DNA from: Alcanivorax sediminis
Lineage (GTDB): Bacteria > Pseudomonadota > Gammaproteobacteria > Pseudomonadales > Alcanivoracaceae
Assembly (NCBI RefSeq): GCF_009601165.1
Contig: NZ_WIRE01000001.1
Coordinates: 1,984,001 to 2,048,000 of the forward strand
Direction of reading: 5' to 3'
Length of the DNA stretch: 64,000 bases
Positions 49,478 through 59,931 of the stretch are shown piece by piece. Position numbers and translations under genes: made by a program. Positions within the stretch are counted from its first letter, which is position 1. Each line of letters opens with the position of its first letter. The notes under the pieces were generated by a model that did not search any database, was not told where the DNA came from, and saw nothing but the letters and a program-made list of their open reading frames with translations.

Positions 49478-50804
49478 TGCTGTCGGCTCCGGCAATCGTT
49501 TGCTGCCACTGCTTGGCATTCTTGAGGATGACGGCTTCATTCAGGGTAGTCAGTTTGCGCTCATTCATCAGGCAGCGTCCGCCTACCCAGCTATGGGTGA
49601 CCTGGTCGCGGCTGGCGGCATACACCAGCTGGGCTACCGGGTCATAAACCGGCTGGGTTTCCAACCGGTTCAAATCCACCGCTACCATATCGGCCTGCTT
49701 GCCAATTTCCAGTGAACCTGTCTCGTCATCGCGGCCCAGCGCTCTGGCGCCATTGAGTGTGGCCATCTTCAGCACTTCGGCAGCGGGCAGGGCATCGGCC
49801 TGCAGGCTTACGCCTTTGGCGAGAAATGCGGCAGTGCGGGCTTCGCCGATCATGTCCAAGTCATTGTTGCTGGCGGCGCCGTCGGTACCCAGGGCCACAT
49901 TGACCTTGGCCTTGCGCAGTTTTTCTACTGGCGCAAAGCCACTGGCCAGTTTCAGGTTGGATTCCGGGCAGTGGACCACGTGGGTGCCGGTTTCCGCCAC
50001 CAGAGCAATTTCCTCGTCGGTGAGCTGGGTCATGTGCACTGCCAGCAGGCGCGGTGACAACAGGCCCAGCTCCTTGAGGCGAGTCAGTGGTCGCTCGCCA
50101 GTATTGCCTACCGCCATCTGGATTTCGCCAGCGGTTTCATGCACGTGCATCATCATCGGCACGTCCAGTTCTTCCGCCAGGGTCAGAACCTTCTGGAGCG
50201 GTTCATCGGACACGGTATAAGGCGCATGGGGCCCGAAACCGATCTGGATGCGCGGATCGTGGCGCCACTCATCCATGGCATCGGTGGCCAGGCGGATGTA
50301 GTCATCCGGGCCCGAACCCATGGGGGTGGGAAAATCCAGCAGCGGGCAGAACAGGGTGGCACGCAAGCCGGCTTCCACCGTGGCCTTGGCAGCGCTGGAC
50401 GGGAAGAAGTACATGTCGGCAAAGGTGGTGGTGCCGGAGCGGATCATCTCCGCTGCCGCCAGGCGGGTACCTTCGTAGACAAACTGCTCGCTGACGAACT
50501 GGCCCTCGGCAGGCCAGATGTGCTTTTCCAGCCAGGTCATCAGGGGCAGGTCGTCGGCGATGCCGCGCAGCAGATTCATGGCCGCATGGGTGTGGGCGTT
50601 GACCAGCCCCGGGATCAGCAGGTGGTCGCCCAGTCTGGTCACCTCGCTGGCCTGCCACTTCTCGTCGGCCAGAGCGCTGGGCAGCAGGTCGGCAATGCGG
50701 CCGTCCTTCACAACCAGGGCATGATTTTCCAGAACGGTGCCTTCAGCAGACACGGTGGCAATCCAGCGGGCGTGGACAATCAGGTCGGCCTGATGGTCGC
50801 TCAT
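49470..50804 (-). CDS. TRZ/ATZ-family amidohydrolase, MTA/SAH deaminase type
   Basis: A 444-residue metal-dependent deaminase. Metal ligands and active-site blocks: [46 protein letters not shown] and [13 protein letters not shown]. Length and motifs match 5'-methylthioadenosine/S-adenosylhomocysteine deaminases. In Pseudomonas the same position upstream of ubiG holds such an enzyme, followed there by methylthioribose-1-phosphate isomerase (mtnA); no mtnA is present here. It probably salvages methylthioadenosine. Divergent from gyrA. Confidence 0.9.
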   Translation of the reverse strand: MSDHQADLIVHARWIATVSAEGTVLENHALVVKDGRIADLLPSALADEKWQASEVTRLGDHLLIPGLVNAHTHAAMNLLRGIADDLPLMTWLEKHIWPAEGQFVSEQFVYEGTRLAAAEMIRSGTTTFADMYFFPSSAAKATVEAGLRATLFCPLLDFPTPMGSGPDDYIRLATDAMDEWRHDPRIQIGFGPHAPYTVSDEPLQKVLTLAEELDVPMMMHVHETAGEIQMAVGNTGERPLTRLKELGLLSPRLLAVHMTQLTDEEIALVAETGTHVVHCPESNLKLASGFAPVEKLRKAKVNVALGTDGAASNNDLDMIGEARTAAFLAKGVSLQADALPAAEVLKMATLNGARALGRDDETGSLEIGKQADMVAVDLNRLETQPVYDPVAQLVYAASRDQVTHSWVGGRCLMNERKLTTLNEAVILKNAKQWQQTIAGADSSD

Positions 50805-50908
50805 GCGTAACTCCTTGATCGGACAGGGGGCTCACTCCCCGGACAATGGGGCGCAGTATAGCCGTTCGAGCGCGGTCTTGCTTCTTCAGAATGGGCACAT
50901 TTGCGGTG

Positions 50909-50937
50909 TTCGCGGCCATCACGACCTGTGCTATCAT
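50909..50937 (+). promoter_or_regulatory. Candidate gyrA promoter (extended -10)
   Basis: TGCTATCAT supplies an extended -10 (TATCAT at 50932-50937). The -35 position, 17 bases earlier, reads TTCGCG (50909-50914), a poor match, as is usual for extended -10 promoters. It leaves a ~90-base leader before gyrA. Confidence 0.35.
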
Positions 50938-51033
50938 CCGGTGCTTTTCCGGGCTAGATAAAGATTGAGCCCTGGAACCATGGAGTCAGCCTGAGTCCCA
51001 CCTGCGGGGCTGTTGGGGATAATAAGGATCACT

Positions 51034-53784
51034 ATGTCGGATCTCGCCAGAGAAGTTACCCCGGTAAACATTGAAGACGAACTCAAGCAGTCGTACCTGG
51101 ATTACGCCATGAGCGTGATCGTCGGGCGTGCTCTGCCTGACGTGCGCGACGGCCTCAAGCCGGTACACCGCCGCGTGTTGTTCGCCATGCACGAGCTGAA
51201 CAACGACTGGAACAAGCCTTACAAGAAATCCGCCCGTGTGGTCGGTGACGTGATCGGTAAATATCACCCCCATGGTGACTCTGCCGTGTACGACACCATC
51301 GTACGGATGGCGCAGCCTTTCTCCCTGCGCTACATGCTGGTGGATGGCCAGGGGAACTTTGGTTCCATCGACGGTGACTCCGCCGCGGCCATGCGTTACA
51401 CCGAAGTGCGGATGTCCAAGATCGCCCACGAGCTGCTGGCGGATCTGGACAAGGAAACCGTGGATTTCGTCGATAACTACGACGGCACGGAACGCATTCC
51501 TGATGTAATGCCCACCCGGGTGCCCAACCTGTTGGTCAATGGTTCCTCGGGTATTGCCGTGGGCATGGCGACCAATATTCCGCCCCATAACCTGGGCGAA
51601 GTGGTGGATGGCTGTCTGGCGCTGATTGATGACGACAGCCTGACTCCTGACGACCTGATGGAATACATCAAGGGCCCGGATTTCCCCACCGCGGGCATTA
51701 TCAATGGTCGTGCCGGCATCGTGCAGGCCTACCGGACCGGTCGTGGCCGCGTGTACATGCGCGCCCGTGCCGAGATCGAGGCCACCGACAAGAGCGGCAA
51801 AGAAGCCATCATCGTCACCGAGATTCCCTATCAGGTGAACAAGGCGCGGTTGATCGAGAAGATTGCCGAGCTGGTAAAAGACAAGAAAATCGAAGGCATC
51901 ACCGAGCTGCGCGACGAATCCGACAAGGAAGGCATGCGCATCGTGATCGAGCTGCGCAAGGGCGAGAACGCGGAAGTGGTGCTGAACAATCTGTACCAGC
52001 AGACCCAGATGGAGTCGGTGTTCGGCATTAACACCGTGGCATTGGTGGATGGCCAGCCCAAGACCCTGAACCTGCGTCAAATGCTGGATGCCTTTATCCG
52101 TCACCGTCGTGAAGTGGTGACTCGCCGTACCGTATTCGAGCTGCGCAAGGCGCGCGAAAAGGCGCACCTGCTGGAAGGCTTGGCAGTGGCCCTGAGCAAC
52201 ATCGATCCGGTCATTGAACTGATCAAGAGCTCCCCCAGTGGTGCTGAAGCAAAAGAGAAGCTGTTGGCCAAAGGCTGGGCGCCTGGTGATGTGCTCAAGA
52301 TGCTGGAGCGTGCCGGTGGCGAGAATGCTGCCCGTCCGGATGGTCTGGATGAGCAGTATGGCCTGCGTGACGATCTTTACTACCTGAGCCCGGAGCAGGC
52401 CCAGGCGATTCTTGACCTGCGTCTGCAGAAGCTGACGGGTCTTGAGCGTGAGAAGCTGATCAACGATTACCAGGAGCTGCTGGAAATCATTGCCGAGCTG
52501 ATGCTCATTCTGGCGGATCCGCAGCGCCTGATGCAGGTCATCCGTGACGAGCTGAAAGCGGTCCGCGAAGAATATGCGGACGAGCGTCGTTCCGAGATCG
52601 TGGCGTCCCGCCTGGATCTCAGCATGGAAGACCTGATCGCAGAAGAAACCGTAGTGGTGACCCTGTCCAACGGGGGTTACGCCAAGATGCAGCCCATCGA
52701 CACCTACCGCGCCCAGAAGCGTGGTGGGCGCGGCAAGTCTGCCGGGCAGCTGAAAGACGAGGATTATGTGGAGCACCTGCTGGTGGCAGGCACCCATGAC
52801 ACGTTGCTGTTGTTTACCGATGCCGGCAAGGTGTTCTGGCTGCGGACCTTTGAGCTGCCGCAAGGGGGCAGGGCGTCCCGCGGCAAGCCGATTGTGAATC
52901 TGCTACCGGCACTGGGCAACGAAGAAAAGATTACCGCCATTCTGCGACTTGATGCGGAAATGGTGCGTCAGCAGAAAGCGGACAGCGAAGAAGACGAAGA
53001 GACCATCGATGTGGAAGACGTGGTCGATGAGGCGGAAGGCGATGAGGCGGATGTGGTCGTCGATACCGTTCCCGGTCCGTTCATCTTCATGGCGACCTCC
53101 AGCGGTATCGTCAAGCGCACCCAGCTGGCCAACTTTGCCCGTCCGCGCAGCTCCGGCCTGATCGCCGTGAAACTGCAGGAAGGCGAGCACCTGGTAAACG
53201 TGGCGATCACTCAGGGCCACGAAGACGTGATGCTGGTGGCCCGTAACGGCAAGGCCGTTCGCTTCCATCAGTCCAAAGTCCGTGTCATGAGCCGTCTGGC
53301 CCGTGGTGTGCGCGGTATCAAACTGGCTGATGGCGTTGATGTGATCTCCCTGATCGTGCCGGAAGAGAATGGCCAGATCCTGACCGCCTCTGAAAAGGGC
53401 TACGGCAAGCGTACACCGCTCACCGACTACCCCACCAAGGGGCGCGGTGGTCAGGGCGTGATCGCCATGGTCATCAATGAACGTAACGGTGATCTGGTCG
53501 GCGCCACCCAGGTGTTCGGTGATGAGGACATCATGCTGATCTCCAACCAGGGCACCCTGGTGCGTACCGGTGTGGATCAGATCAGCACCTCGGGCCGTAA
53601 TACCCAGGGGGTTCGTCTGATTCGTCTCGGCGATGAAGAAAAACTCTGCGGTCTGGCGACCATCCCTGAGCTGGAAGGGGCGGAGGAAGACGAAGCGCTG
53701 GAAGGCGACGAGGGTGAGGTGATTGAAGGGGAAGCGACCCCTGAAGCACCGGAGTCTGACGCCAGCGACGACGCTGAGGAGTAA
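51034..53784 (+). CDS. gyrA: DNA gyrase subunit A
   Basis: A 916-residue type IIA topoisomerase subunit that breaks and rejoins DNA for negative supercoiling. The start is ATG 51034 with AAGGA at 51024. Numbering matches E. coli exactly through the breakage site: S83, D87 (quinolone region [12 protein letters not shown], wild-type) and the catalytic Y122 (AMRYTEV). The GyrA box of the C-terminal wheel is [10 protein letters not shown]. An acidic insert ([20 protein letters not shown], ~residues 650-670) interrupts the C-terminal domain, and the tail after ~880 is very acidic ([20 protein letters not shown]). E. coli GyrA is 875 residues, so both additions lengthen the protein. Confidence 0.97.
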   Translation: MSDLAREVTPVNIEDELKQSYLDYAMSVIVGRALPDVRDGLKPVHRRVLFAMHELNNDWNKPYKKSARVVGDVIGKYHPHGDSAVYDTIVRMAQPFSLRYMLVDGQGNFGSIDGDSAAAMRYTEVRMSKIAHELLADLDKETVDFVDNYDGTERIPDVMPTRVPNLLVNGSSGIAVGMATNIPPHNLGEVVDGCLALIDDDSLTPDDLMEYIKGPDFPTAGIINGRAGIVQAYRTGRGRVYMRARAEIEATDKSGKEAIIVTEIPYQVNKARLIEKIAELVKDKKIEGITELRDESDKEGMRIVIELRKGENAEVVLNNLYQQTQMESVFGINTVALVDGQPKTLNLRQMLDAFIRHRREVVTRRTVFELRKAREKAHLLEGLAVALSNIDPVIELIKSSPSGAEAKEKLLAKGWAPGDVLKMLERAGGENAARPDGLDEQYGLRDDLYYLSPEQAQAILDLRLQKLTGLEREKLINDYQELLEIIAELMLILADPQRLMQVIRDELKAVREEYADERRSEIVASRLDLSMEDLIAEETVVVTLSNGGYAKMQPIDTYRAQKRGGRGKSAGQLKDEDYVEHLLVAGTHDTLLLFTDAGKVFWLRTFELPQGGRASRGKPIVNLLPALGNEEKITAILRLDAEMVRQQKADSEEDEETIDVEDVVDEAEGDEADVVVDTVPGPFIFMATSSGIVKRTQLANFARPRSSGLIAVKLQEGEHLVNVAITQGHEDVMLVARNGKAVRFHQSKVRVMSRLARGVRGIKLADGVDVISLIVPEENGQILTASEKGYGKRTPLTDYPTKGRGGQGVIAMVINERNGDLVGATQVFGDEDIMLISNQGTLVRTGVDQISTSGRNTQGVRLIRLGDEEKLCGLATIPELEGAEEDEALEGDEGEVIEGEATPEAPESDASDDAEE

Positions 53785-53794
53785 CACCTCAGAA

Positions 53795-53876
53795 GCGAGT
53801 AGCGAGTAACGAGTTTCGAAAAGCGAAAGCGCTTTTGCTTTTGAGTTTCGCAACTCGACACTCGTACCTCGCACTT
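53795..53876. repeat. Degenerate CGAGT-rich inverted repeat after gyrA
   Basis: Left arm has CGAGTAG, CGAGTAA, CGAGTTTCGAAA in a row; the right arm has the inverted units TTTGAGTTTCG, CAACTCG, CACTCG, CCTCG, with a central AAAGCG/CGCTTT palindrome. Same family as 48686-48741 but with mismatches. Confidence 0.75.
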
Positions 53877-53945
53877 CTGCTACACCCTCAACCTGATATC
53901 AGGGCAAGGGGCTGGCAGGCAGAAATGATGAGTAAAGAAATTCCC

Positions 53946-53970
53946 AAGCCCGGTTCCTCCGGGCTTCTTT
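53946..53970 (+). terminator. Terminator between gyrA and serC
   Basis: AAGCCCGG (53946-53953) and CCGGGCTT (53959-53966), 5-base loop, then CTTTGATT. It lies 35 bases before the serC start. Confidence 0.75.
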
Positions 53971-54004
53971 GATTAAACGGTTTTGTCTGAACGGAGAAAG
54001 ATTG

Positions 54005-55087
54005 ATGTCCCGCGCCTATAACTTCTGTGCAGGCCCGGCGGCCTTGCCGACGGCGGTACTGGAACAGGCCCAGCAGGAAATGCTGGATTATCAGGGGATG
54101 GGCCTGTCCATCATGGAAATGAGCCACCGGGACAAGGTCTTTGTGGACATTGCCGAAAAGGCCGAGCAGGACCTGCGCGACCTGATGGGTATCAGTGATG
54201 ATTATTCCGTGCTGTTCCTGCAGGGCGGGGCGTCTACCCAGTTCGCCATGATTCCCATGAATCTGTTGGGCGAAGGCGAAACGGCCGACTATATCAACAC
54301 CGGGCAGTGGTCCAAGAAAGCCATCAAGGAAGCGGCGCGTTACGGCAACATCAATGTGGCCGCCAGCAGTGAGGACACCAACTTCACCACGGTGCCGCCC
54401 CAGGAAACCTGGAACCTGTCAGCCAACCCTGCGTACCTGCACTACTGCCCCAATGAAACCATTGGCGGTCTGGAGTACAGCTTTATTCCCGAGGTAGGTG
54501 ACACCACTCTGGTGGCGGACATGAGCTCCACCATCCTGTCCCGTCCGCTGGACGTGAACCGCTTCGGTCTGATCTACGCCGGTGCCCAGAAGAACATTGG
54601 CCCTGCGGGTTTGACCCTGGTGATTATTCGCAAGGATCTGCTTGGCAAGGCCGGCGCGAATGTGCCCGCCATGCTCAACTACCAGACCCATGCGGACAAC
54701 GGAAGCATGTACAACACGCCGCCTACCTATGCCTGGTATCTGGCTGGCCTGGTATTCGAGTGGCTGAAAAAGCAGGGTGGCGTTGCCAATATGGCAGAAA
54801 TCAACCAGCGCAAGGCCGAAAAGCTGTATGGTTTTATTGATGACAGCGCCTTTTACAGCAACCCTGTTGAGAAGATCAGCCGCAGCTGGATGAATGTGCC
54901 GTTTGTGCTGGCCGACGATCGCCTGGACAAGCAGTTCCTGACCGAAGCCGATGCGGCCGGCCTGCTCAACCTGAAAGGCCACCGCAGTGTGGGCGGCATG
55001 CGTGCCAGCATCTACAACGCGGTACCGGAAGCCGCCGTGGATGCGCTGATCGCCTTTATGGCAGAGTTTGAGAAGAAACACGGCTAG
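54005..55087 (+). CDS. serC: Phosphoserine aminotransferase
   Basis: A 360-residue PLP enzyme (E. coli 362) making 3-phosphoserine, and also the pyridoxine precursor 4-phosphohydroxythreonine. It starts at ATG 54005 with GGAGAAAG upstream. N-terminus SRAYNFCAGPAALPTAVLEQA, phosphate-loop LFLQGGAS, PLP lysine in YAGAQKNIGPAGLT, and the C-terminal GHRSVGGMRASIYNA are all typical. First gene of the serC-pheA-hisC-tyrA/aroA-cmk-rpsA run. Confidence 0.97.
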   Translation: MSRAYNFCAGPAALPTAVLEQAQQEMLDYQGMGLSIMEMSHRDKVFVDIAEKAEQDLRDLMGISDDYSVLFLQGGASTQFAMIPMNLLGEGETADYINTGQWSKKAIKEAARYGNINVAASSEDTNFTTVPPQETWNLSANPAYLHYCPNETIGGLEYSFIPEVGDTTLVADMSSTILSRPLDVNRFGLIYAGAQKNIGPAGLTLVIIRKDLLGKAGANVPAMLNYQTHADNGSMYNTPPTYAWYLAGLVFEWLKKQGGVANMAEINQRKAEKLYGFIDDSAFYSNPVEKISRSWMNVPFVLADDRLDKQFLTEADAAGLLNLKGHRSVGGMRASIYNAVPEAAVDALIAFMAEFEKKHG

Positions 55088-55268
55088 ACGCTTCATGCAG
55101 TACGTAACACGCCAAGCCTGATGGGGTGTTGCCGATGTGAGGCGAAGTGATGCTTTGAAAGGTGGGTAAAGCAATGGATTTGAATGGTTGGCACGAGATC
55201 GCAACGAATGTTCCCACGCCTGTTCGCGTGTTGCGTGAGGCGTGCTGCGTGCAAGCGGGGCTTTCATC

Positions 55269-56351
55269 ATGACCGACTCATTAGACAACCTGCGTAACCA
55301 GATCGATGAGCTGGATCAGAAACTGCAGGATCTGCTCAACGAGCGTGCGACCCTGGCCCACAAGGTCGCCGAGGTGAAGATCGCCACAGACCCGAACCCG
55401 GTCTTCTATCGTCCCGAGCGCGAAGCCCAGGTGCTGCGCAAAGTGAAAGAGCGCAATCAGGGACCGTTGGATGGCGAGACCATGGCGCGTTTCTTCCGCG
55501 AGGTCATGAGTGCCTGTCTGGCGCTGGAACAACGCATGAAAGTGGCGTTCCTGGGCCCGGAAGGGACCTTCACCCAGCAGGCTGCACTCAAGCATTTTGG
55601 TCATGCAGTGGAATCGGTGCCGCTGGGCGCCATCGATGAAGTTTTTCGCGAAGTGGAGGCGGGCGCCGCCCATTACGGTGTAGTACCGGTAGAAAACTCC
55701 ACCGAGGGCGTGGTCAACCACACCCTGGATACCTTTATGACCTCCGAGCTGAAAATCTGTGGCGAGGTGGAGCTGCGTATTCACCACCACTTGCTGGCGG
55801 GTCAGCATACTCAGCGTGACAAGGTTACCCGGGTCTACTCTCACCAGCAGACCCTGGCGCAATGCCGTCAGTGGCTGGATGCGCACATGCCCGGTGTGGA
55901 ACGCATTGCCGTCAGCTCCAACGCCGAAGCCGCCCGTCGTCTCAGTGACGAGTGGAACGCCATGGCCATCGCCGGTGAAATGGCGGAAGAGCTGTATGGC
56001 CTGGAGGCGGTGCAGCGCAACATTGAAGATCGCCCGGATAACACCACTCGGTTCCTGATCATTGGTCGCCAGGACACCCCTGCCTCCGGCAAGGACAAGA
56101 CCAGCCTGATGGTCAGCGGCAAGAACCGTCCCGGCCTGTTGTTCGAAGTGCTGGCACCGTTCCGGGATGAAGGCATCAACCTGACCCGGCTGGAATCCCG
56201 TCCGTCCCGCACGGCCAACTGGAGCTATGTGTTCTTTGTGGACTGTGAAGGGCACAAGGAAGACGGCAATCTGCAGGCGGTTCTGGACAAGCTGGAAGCG
56301 GCAGGTAACACCATCAAGCTGTTGGGTTCTTACCCCAAGGCCGTTCTCTAA
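55269..56351 (+). CDS. pheA: P-protein: chorismate mutase/prephenate dehydratase
   Basis: A 360-residue bifunctional enzyme leading to phenylalanine. AroQ chorismate mutase spans ~1-90 (LRNQIDELDQKLQDLLNERATLAHKVAEVK; YRPEREAQVL). Prephenate dehydratase spans ~93-270 (VAFLGPEGTFTQQAA, VPVENSTEGVVNHTLD, DRPDNTTRFLIIG). The C-terminal ACT domain (KNRPGLLFEVLAPF, LTRLESRPSR) binds phenylalanine for feedback inhibition. The ATG at 55269 fits the family N-terminus. It is separated from serC by 180 bases without a gene. Confidence 0.96.
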   Translation: MTDSLDNLRNQIDELDQKLQDLLNERATLAHKVAEVKIATDPNPVFYRPEREAQVLRKVKERNQGPLDGETMARFFREVMSACLALEQRMKVAFLGPEGTFTQQAALKHFGHAVESVPLGAIDEVFREVEAGAAHYGVVPVENSTEGVVNHTLDTFMTSELKICGEVELRIHHHLLAGQHTQRDKVTRVYSHQQTLAQCRQWLDAHMPGVERIAVSSNAEAARRLSDEWNAMAIAGEMAEELYGLEAVQRNIEDRPDNTTRFLIIGRQDTPASGKDKTSLMVSGKNRPGLLFEVLAPFRDEGINLTRLESRPSRTANWSYVFFVDCEGHKEDGNLQAVLDKLEAAGNTIKLLGSYPKAVL

Positions 56352-56352
56352 T

Positions 56353-56416
56353 GGGAGCTTGCCTGCAAGCGATTTGGTTTTGGTAAGGCAGAATCGCGAG
56401 CAGGCTCGCTCCTGCA
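56353..56416. repeat. Pair of inverted REP-like elements
   Basis: Two small hairpins, GCTTGC/GCAAGC (56357-56370) and GCGAGC/GCTCGC (56396-56409), each flanked by GGAGC/GCTCC ends and facing each other. This is the layout of a REP doublet (REPIN). It is just past the pheA stop. Confidence 0.8.
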
Positions 56417-56545
56417 CAGGAATAGCCACTGCAGAGGCTTGTCACAACGAGGTTTTGCGTCAAACGTCCGACTTCAGACGTTCGACCCCAATCAGATAAC
56501 CCCGGTGGCCAGGGTTGGCAACCAGGGGAGAAGGGAGCACACATC

Positions 56546-57658
56546 ATGACCTGTGATTACATTCAATTAGCCAACAGCGGTATCCAGCAGCTCAAGCCCT
56601 ACGAACCGGGCAAGCCCATTGAAGAATTGGAGCGGGAGCTGGGCATTACCGATATCGTCAAGCTGGCCAGCAACGAGAACCCGCTGGGTGCCAGTCACAA
56701 GGCCTTGCATGCGCTCAAGCATCTCCACGACCTGCACCTCTACCCGGACGGCGCTACCTTTTCACTGAAGGCGGCGCTGGCGGAGAAACTGGGTGTGGAC
56801 AGCAATCAGCTGACCCTGGGGAATGGTTCCAACGATGTTCTGGATCTGATTGCCCGTGCTTACTTGCAGGAAGGCGACGAGGCGATTTTTTCCGAGTATG
56901 CCTTTGCGGTTTATCCCATCGTGACGCTGGCGTGCAATGCCAGGCCGGTACAGGTGCCTTCCAACCTGTTTGGCCATGATCTGGCCGCCATGGCGGAGGC
57001 GGTGACCGATCGCACCCGGGTGATTTTCGTGGCCAACCCGAATAACCCCACGGGCACCTGGTTCAACGCCCATGCGCTGGACGAGTTCCTGTCGCGGATT
57101 CCCGAGCGGGTGATTGTGGTGGTGGACGAAGCCTATTTCGAATACGTGGAAGAGAGTCATTACCCCAATGGCATTGAGCGGCTGGGCAAGTACCCGAATC
57201 TGATCGTTACCCGCACCTTCTCCAAGATCTACGGTCTGGCAGGGTTGCGCGTAGGCTACGGCGTTTCCAGTCCTGAAATCGCCGACGTGCTTAACCGGGT
57301 GCGCCAGCCATTCAATGTGAATACTCCTGCGCAGGCTGCTGCAGAAGCCGCTCTCCAGGACGATGACCATATCGAAAACTCCCGCAGCGAGAATACCTCC
57401 GGCCTGGTTCAGATCGCCGAAGGGCTGCAGGCACTGCATCTGGAGCAAATTCCCTCGGTGGCCAATTTTATTGCCTTCGACTGTGGTCAGCCGGCACTTC
57501 CGGTCTACGAAGGGCTGCTGAAGGAAGGCGTCATCGTGCGTCCGCTGGGTGGCTACGGCATGCCCAATCACCTGCGTGTGACCGTGGGTACCAGCCGCGA
57601 GAATGAGCGCTTCCTGGAGGCACTCAAACATGTGTTGCAGGATCTGGCCGATGGGTAG
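56546..57658 (+). CDS. hisC: Histidinol-phosphate aminotransferase
   Basis: A 370-residue fold-type I PLP aminotransferase. ANPNNPTGTW, VVDEAYFEYVEE, and TFSKIYGLAGLRVGYG with the PLP lysine are clear. This is the hisC2-like copy found in the aromatic block of Pseudomonas (between pheA and tyrA/aroA), so besides histidine it may transaminate aromatic keto acids or prephenate. AGGGAG precedes the ATG. Confidence 0.94.
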   Translation: MTCDYIQLANSGIQQLKPYEPGKPIEELERELGITDIVKLASNENPLGASHKALHALKHLHDLHLYPDGATFSLKAALAEKLGVDSNQLTLGNGSNDVLDLIARAYLQEGDEAIFSEYAFAVYPIVTLACNARPVQVPSNLFGHDLAAMAEAVTDRTRVIFVANPNNPTGTWFNAHALDEFLSRIPERVIVVVDEAYFEYVEESHYPNGIERLGKYPNLIVTRTFSKIYGLAGLRVGYGVSSPEIADVLNRVRQPFNVNTPAQAAAEAALQDDDHIENSRSENTSGLVQIAEGLQALHLEQIPSVANFIAFDCGQPALPVYEGLLKEGVIVRPLGGYGMPNHLRVTVGTSRENERFLEALKHVLQDLADG

Positions 57659-57687
57659 TCGCAAATACGCTCCTACGGAGAGGCGAG

Positions 57688-59931
57688 ATGTCTGAACCCA
57701 TCTTCAATCGCATCGCCATCATCGGTCTCGGCCTGATCGGTGGCTCCTTTGCTGCAGCTGCCCGTGAAAATGGCCTGGCGCGCTCCATCGTGGCCGGCTC
57801 CCGCTCGGCGCGTACCCTGGAGCAGGGCATTGCGCTCGGTGTGGTGGACGAAGGAAGCCAGGACCTGGCTGCCGCCGTGGACGGCGCCGACCTGGTGTTC
57901 GTCTCCACCCCGGTATCGACCATGGGCAAGGTGCTGGCGGCACTGAAGCCGGGCCTCTCCCGTACCGCCATCGTGACCGATGGTGGCAGCGTCAAAGGTA
58001 ACGTGATCACGGCAGCCCGTGAGGCGCTGGGTGAACATTTCCCCCGTTTCGTGCCGGGCCACCCCATTGCTGGCAAGGAAAAGAGTGGGGTGACTGCAGC
58101 CGATGCCTCCCTGTACCGGGATCACCGTGTGATTCTGACTCCCTCCGATGAGACGGACCCGGCGGCGACCGCTAAAGTGCGCGCCATCTGGACCGGCATG
58201 GGCGCGGAAGTGCTGCAGATGTCGCCGGGGTATCACGACCAGGTGCTGGCGGAGACCAGTCATTTGCCCCACCTGCTGGCATTCTCGCTGGTGGACACAC
58301 TGGCCCGGCAGGGGGATTCCAATGAGATTTTCCGCTATGCTGCCGGCGGTTTTCGGGACTTCACCCGGATCGCCAGCTCCGACCCGGTCATGTGGCATGA
58401 CATCTTCCGGGAGAACAAGGTCGCTCTGTTGCAGGCGCTGGGCCTGTTCAGCGATGGCATTGATCGCTTCCGAGAGGCGGTGGAAAACGGCGATTCCGAT
58501 GCCCTGATGGGGATCATGACCCGGGCCAATACGGCACGGGCTCACTTTATGGCCATGAACGGGCGCACTTCCTATACTCGCGCCCTACATTCAGGTGACG
58601 ACACAACCATGACAGACTCAAGCAAGGCCAACCCGACCTACGTAATGACGCCGGGTGGCAAGCTCAATGGCCGCATTCGCGTGCCGGGCGACAAATCCAT
58701 GTCCCATCGCTCCATCATGCTGGGTTCCCTGGCAGACGGCGTGACCGAGGTAGAAGGCTTCCTGGAAGGGGAAGATGCCCTGGCGACGCTGCAGGCATTC
58801 CGCGACATGGGGGTCGTGATCGAAGGCCCCAACAACGGTCAGGTGACCATCCATGGGGTTGGTCTGCACGGCCTCAAGGCGCCCAGCAAGCCGCTGTACA
58901 TGGGCAATTCCGGTACTTCCATGCGCCTGCTCACGGGCTTGCTGGCCGGTCAGGCCTTTGATGTGGAACTCACGGGGGACGCGTCCCTGTCCAAGCGGCC
59001 CATGGAGCGCGTGGCCAAGCCGCTGCGTGACATGGGTGCCCAGATCACGACCGGCAACGAAGGGCGTCCGCCGGTGCGCATTCGCGGTGGCCAACCCCTC
59101 AAGGCGATTCATTACGATCTGCCCATGGCCTCTGCCCAGGTGAAATCTGCGGTGCTGTTGGGCGGCCTGTATGCCGAGGGCGAAACCTCGGTCACCGAGC
59201 CGGCACCTACCCGTGATCACACCGAACGCATGTTGGGTGGCTTTGGTTATGACGTGCGCCGCGATGGCGCCACCAGCGCTCTGCAAGGCGGTGGCAAACT
59301 CACCGCCTGCAAACTGGAAGTGCCTGCCGATATCTCTTCCGCCGCGTTTTTCCTGGTGGGTGCCTCCATCGCCGAGGGCAGTGAAGTGACCCTGCCTCAT
59401 GTGGGTATCAACCCAACCCGTACCGGCGTGATCGACATTCTCAAGCTGATGGGCGCCGATATCCGTCTGGAAAACCAGCGTGATGCCGGCGGCGAGCCAG
59501 TGGCCGATATCGTGGTCAAGTCTGCGCCGCTGAAGGGTATCGAGATCCCGGAAGAGCTGGTGCCCCTGGCCATTGACGAATTCCCGGCCATTTTCATTGC
59601 CGCCGCCTGCGCCGAGGGCGACACCGTCCTGCGCGGTGCCGAAGAGCTGCGCGTCAAGGAATCCGACCGTATCCAGGTCATGGCCGATGGCCTGGCGGCT
59701 CTGGGTGTGGATCACGAGGTCTTTGACGACGGTATTCGCATCACCGGTGGCGCATTCGGCGGCGGTGAGATCCAGTCCCACGGCGATCACCGTATCGCCA
59801 TGAGCTTTGCCATGGCGTCCCTGCGCGCCCAGGGCACCATCACCATCCATGACTGCGCCAATGTGGCCACCAGCTTCCCGGGCTTCGCCCAGCTGTCTGC
59901 CCATGCTGGTCTCCAGCTGGAGGAAAAATGA
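57688..59931 (+). CDS. Fused prephenate dehydrogenase / EPSP synthase
   Basis: A 747-residue fusion. Residues 1-~300 are an NAD-dependent prephenate dehydrogenase (IIGLGLIGGSFAAAAR, VPGHPIAGKEKSGV, ETSHLPHLLAFSLVD). Residues ~310-747 are 5-enolpyruvylshikimate-3-phosphate synthase (VPGDKSMSHRSIMLGSLADG, LYMGNSGTSMRLLTGLLAG, KESDRIQVMADGL, HGDHRIAMSFA). The junction is a short polar linker (HSGDDTTMTDSSKANPTYV). The same fusion, tyrA-aroA, exists in Pseudomonas. It couples the step before chorismate with the step toward tyrosine. Overlaps cmk by 4 bases. Confidence 0.96.
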   Translation: MSEPIFNRIAIIGLGLIGGSFAAAARENGLARSIVAGSRSARTLEQGIALGVVDEGSQDLAAAVDGADLVFVSTPVSTMGKVLAALKPGLSRTAIVTDGGSVKGNVITAAREALGEHFPRFVPGHPIAGKEKSGVTAADASLYRDHRVILTPSDETDPAATAKVRAIWTGMGAEVLQMSPGYHDQVLAETSHLPHLLAFSLVDTLARQGDSNEIFRYAAGGFRDFTRIASSDPVMWHDIFRENKVALLQALGLFSDGIDRFREAVENGDSDALMGIMTRANTARAHFMAMNGRTSYTRALHSGDDTTMTDSSKANPTYVMTPGGKLNGRIRVPGDKSMSHRSIMLGSLADGVTEVEGFLEGEDALATLQAFRDMGVVIEGPNNGQVTIHGVGLHGLKAPSKPLYMGNSGTSMRLLTGLLAGQAFDVELTGDASLSKRPMERVAKPLRDMGAQITTGNEGRPPVRIRGGQPLKAIHYDLPMASAQVKSAVLLGGLYAEGETSVTEPAPTRDHTERMLGGFGYDVRRDGATSALQGGGKLTACKLEVPADISSAAFFLVGASIAEGSEVTLPHVGINPTRTGVIDILKLMGADIRLENQRDAGGEPVADIVVKSAPLKGIEIPEELVPLAIDEFPAIFIAAACAEGDTVLRGAEELRVKESDRIQVMADGLAALGVDHEVFDDGIRITGGAFGGGEIQSHGDHRIAMSFAMASLRAQGTITIHDCANVATSFPGFAQLSAHAGLQLEEK

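Noticed and set aside
50986..52863. 625-codon open frame on the minus strand opposite gyrA
   Set aside because: It mirrors the gyrA frame, which is certain. The translation is His/Gln-rich shadow sequence with no family character and no ribosome binding site.
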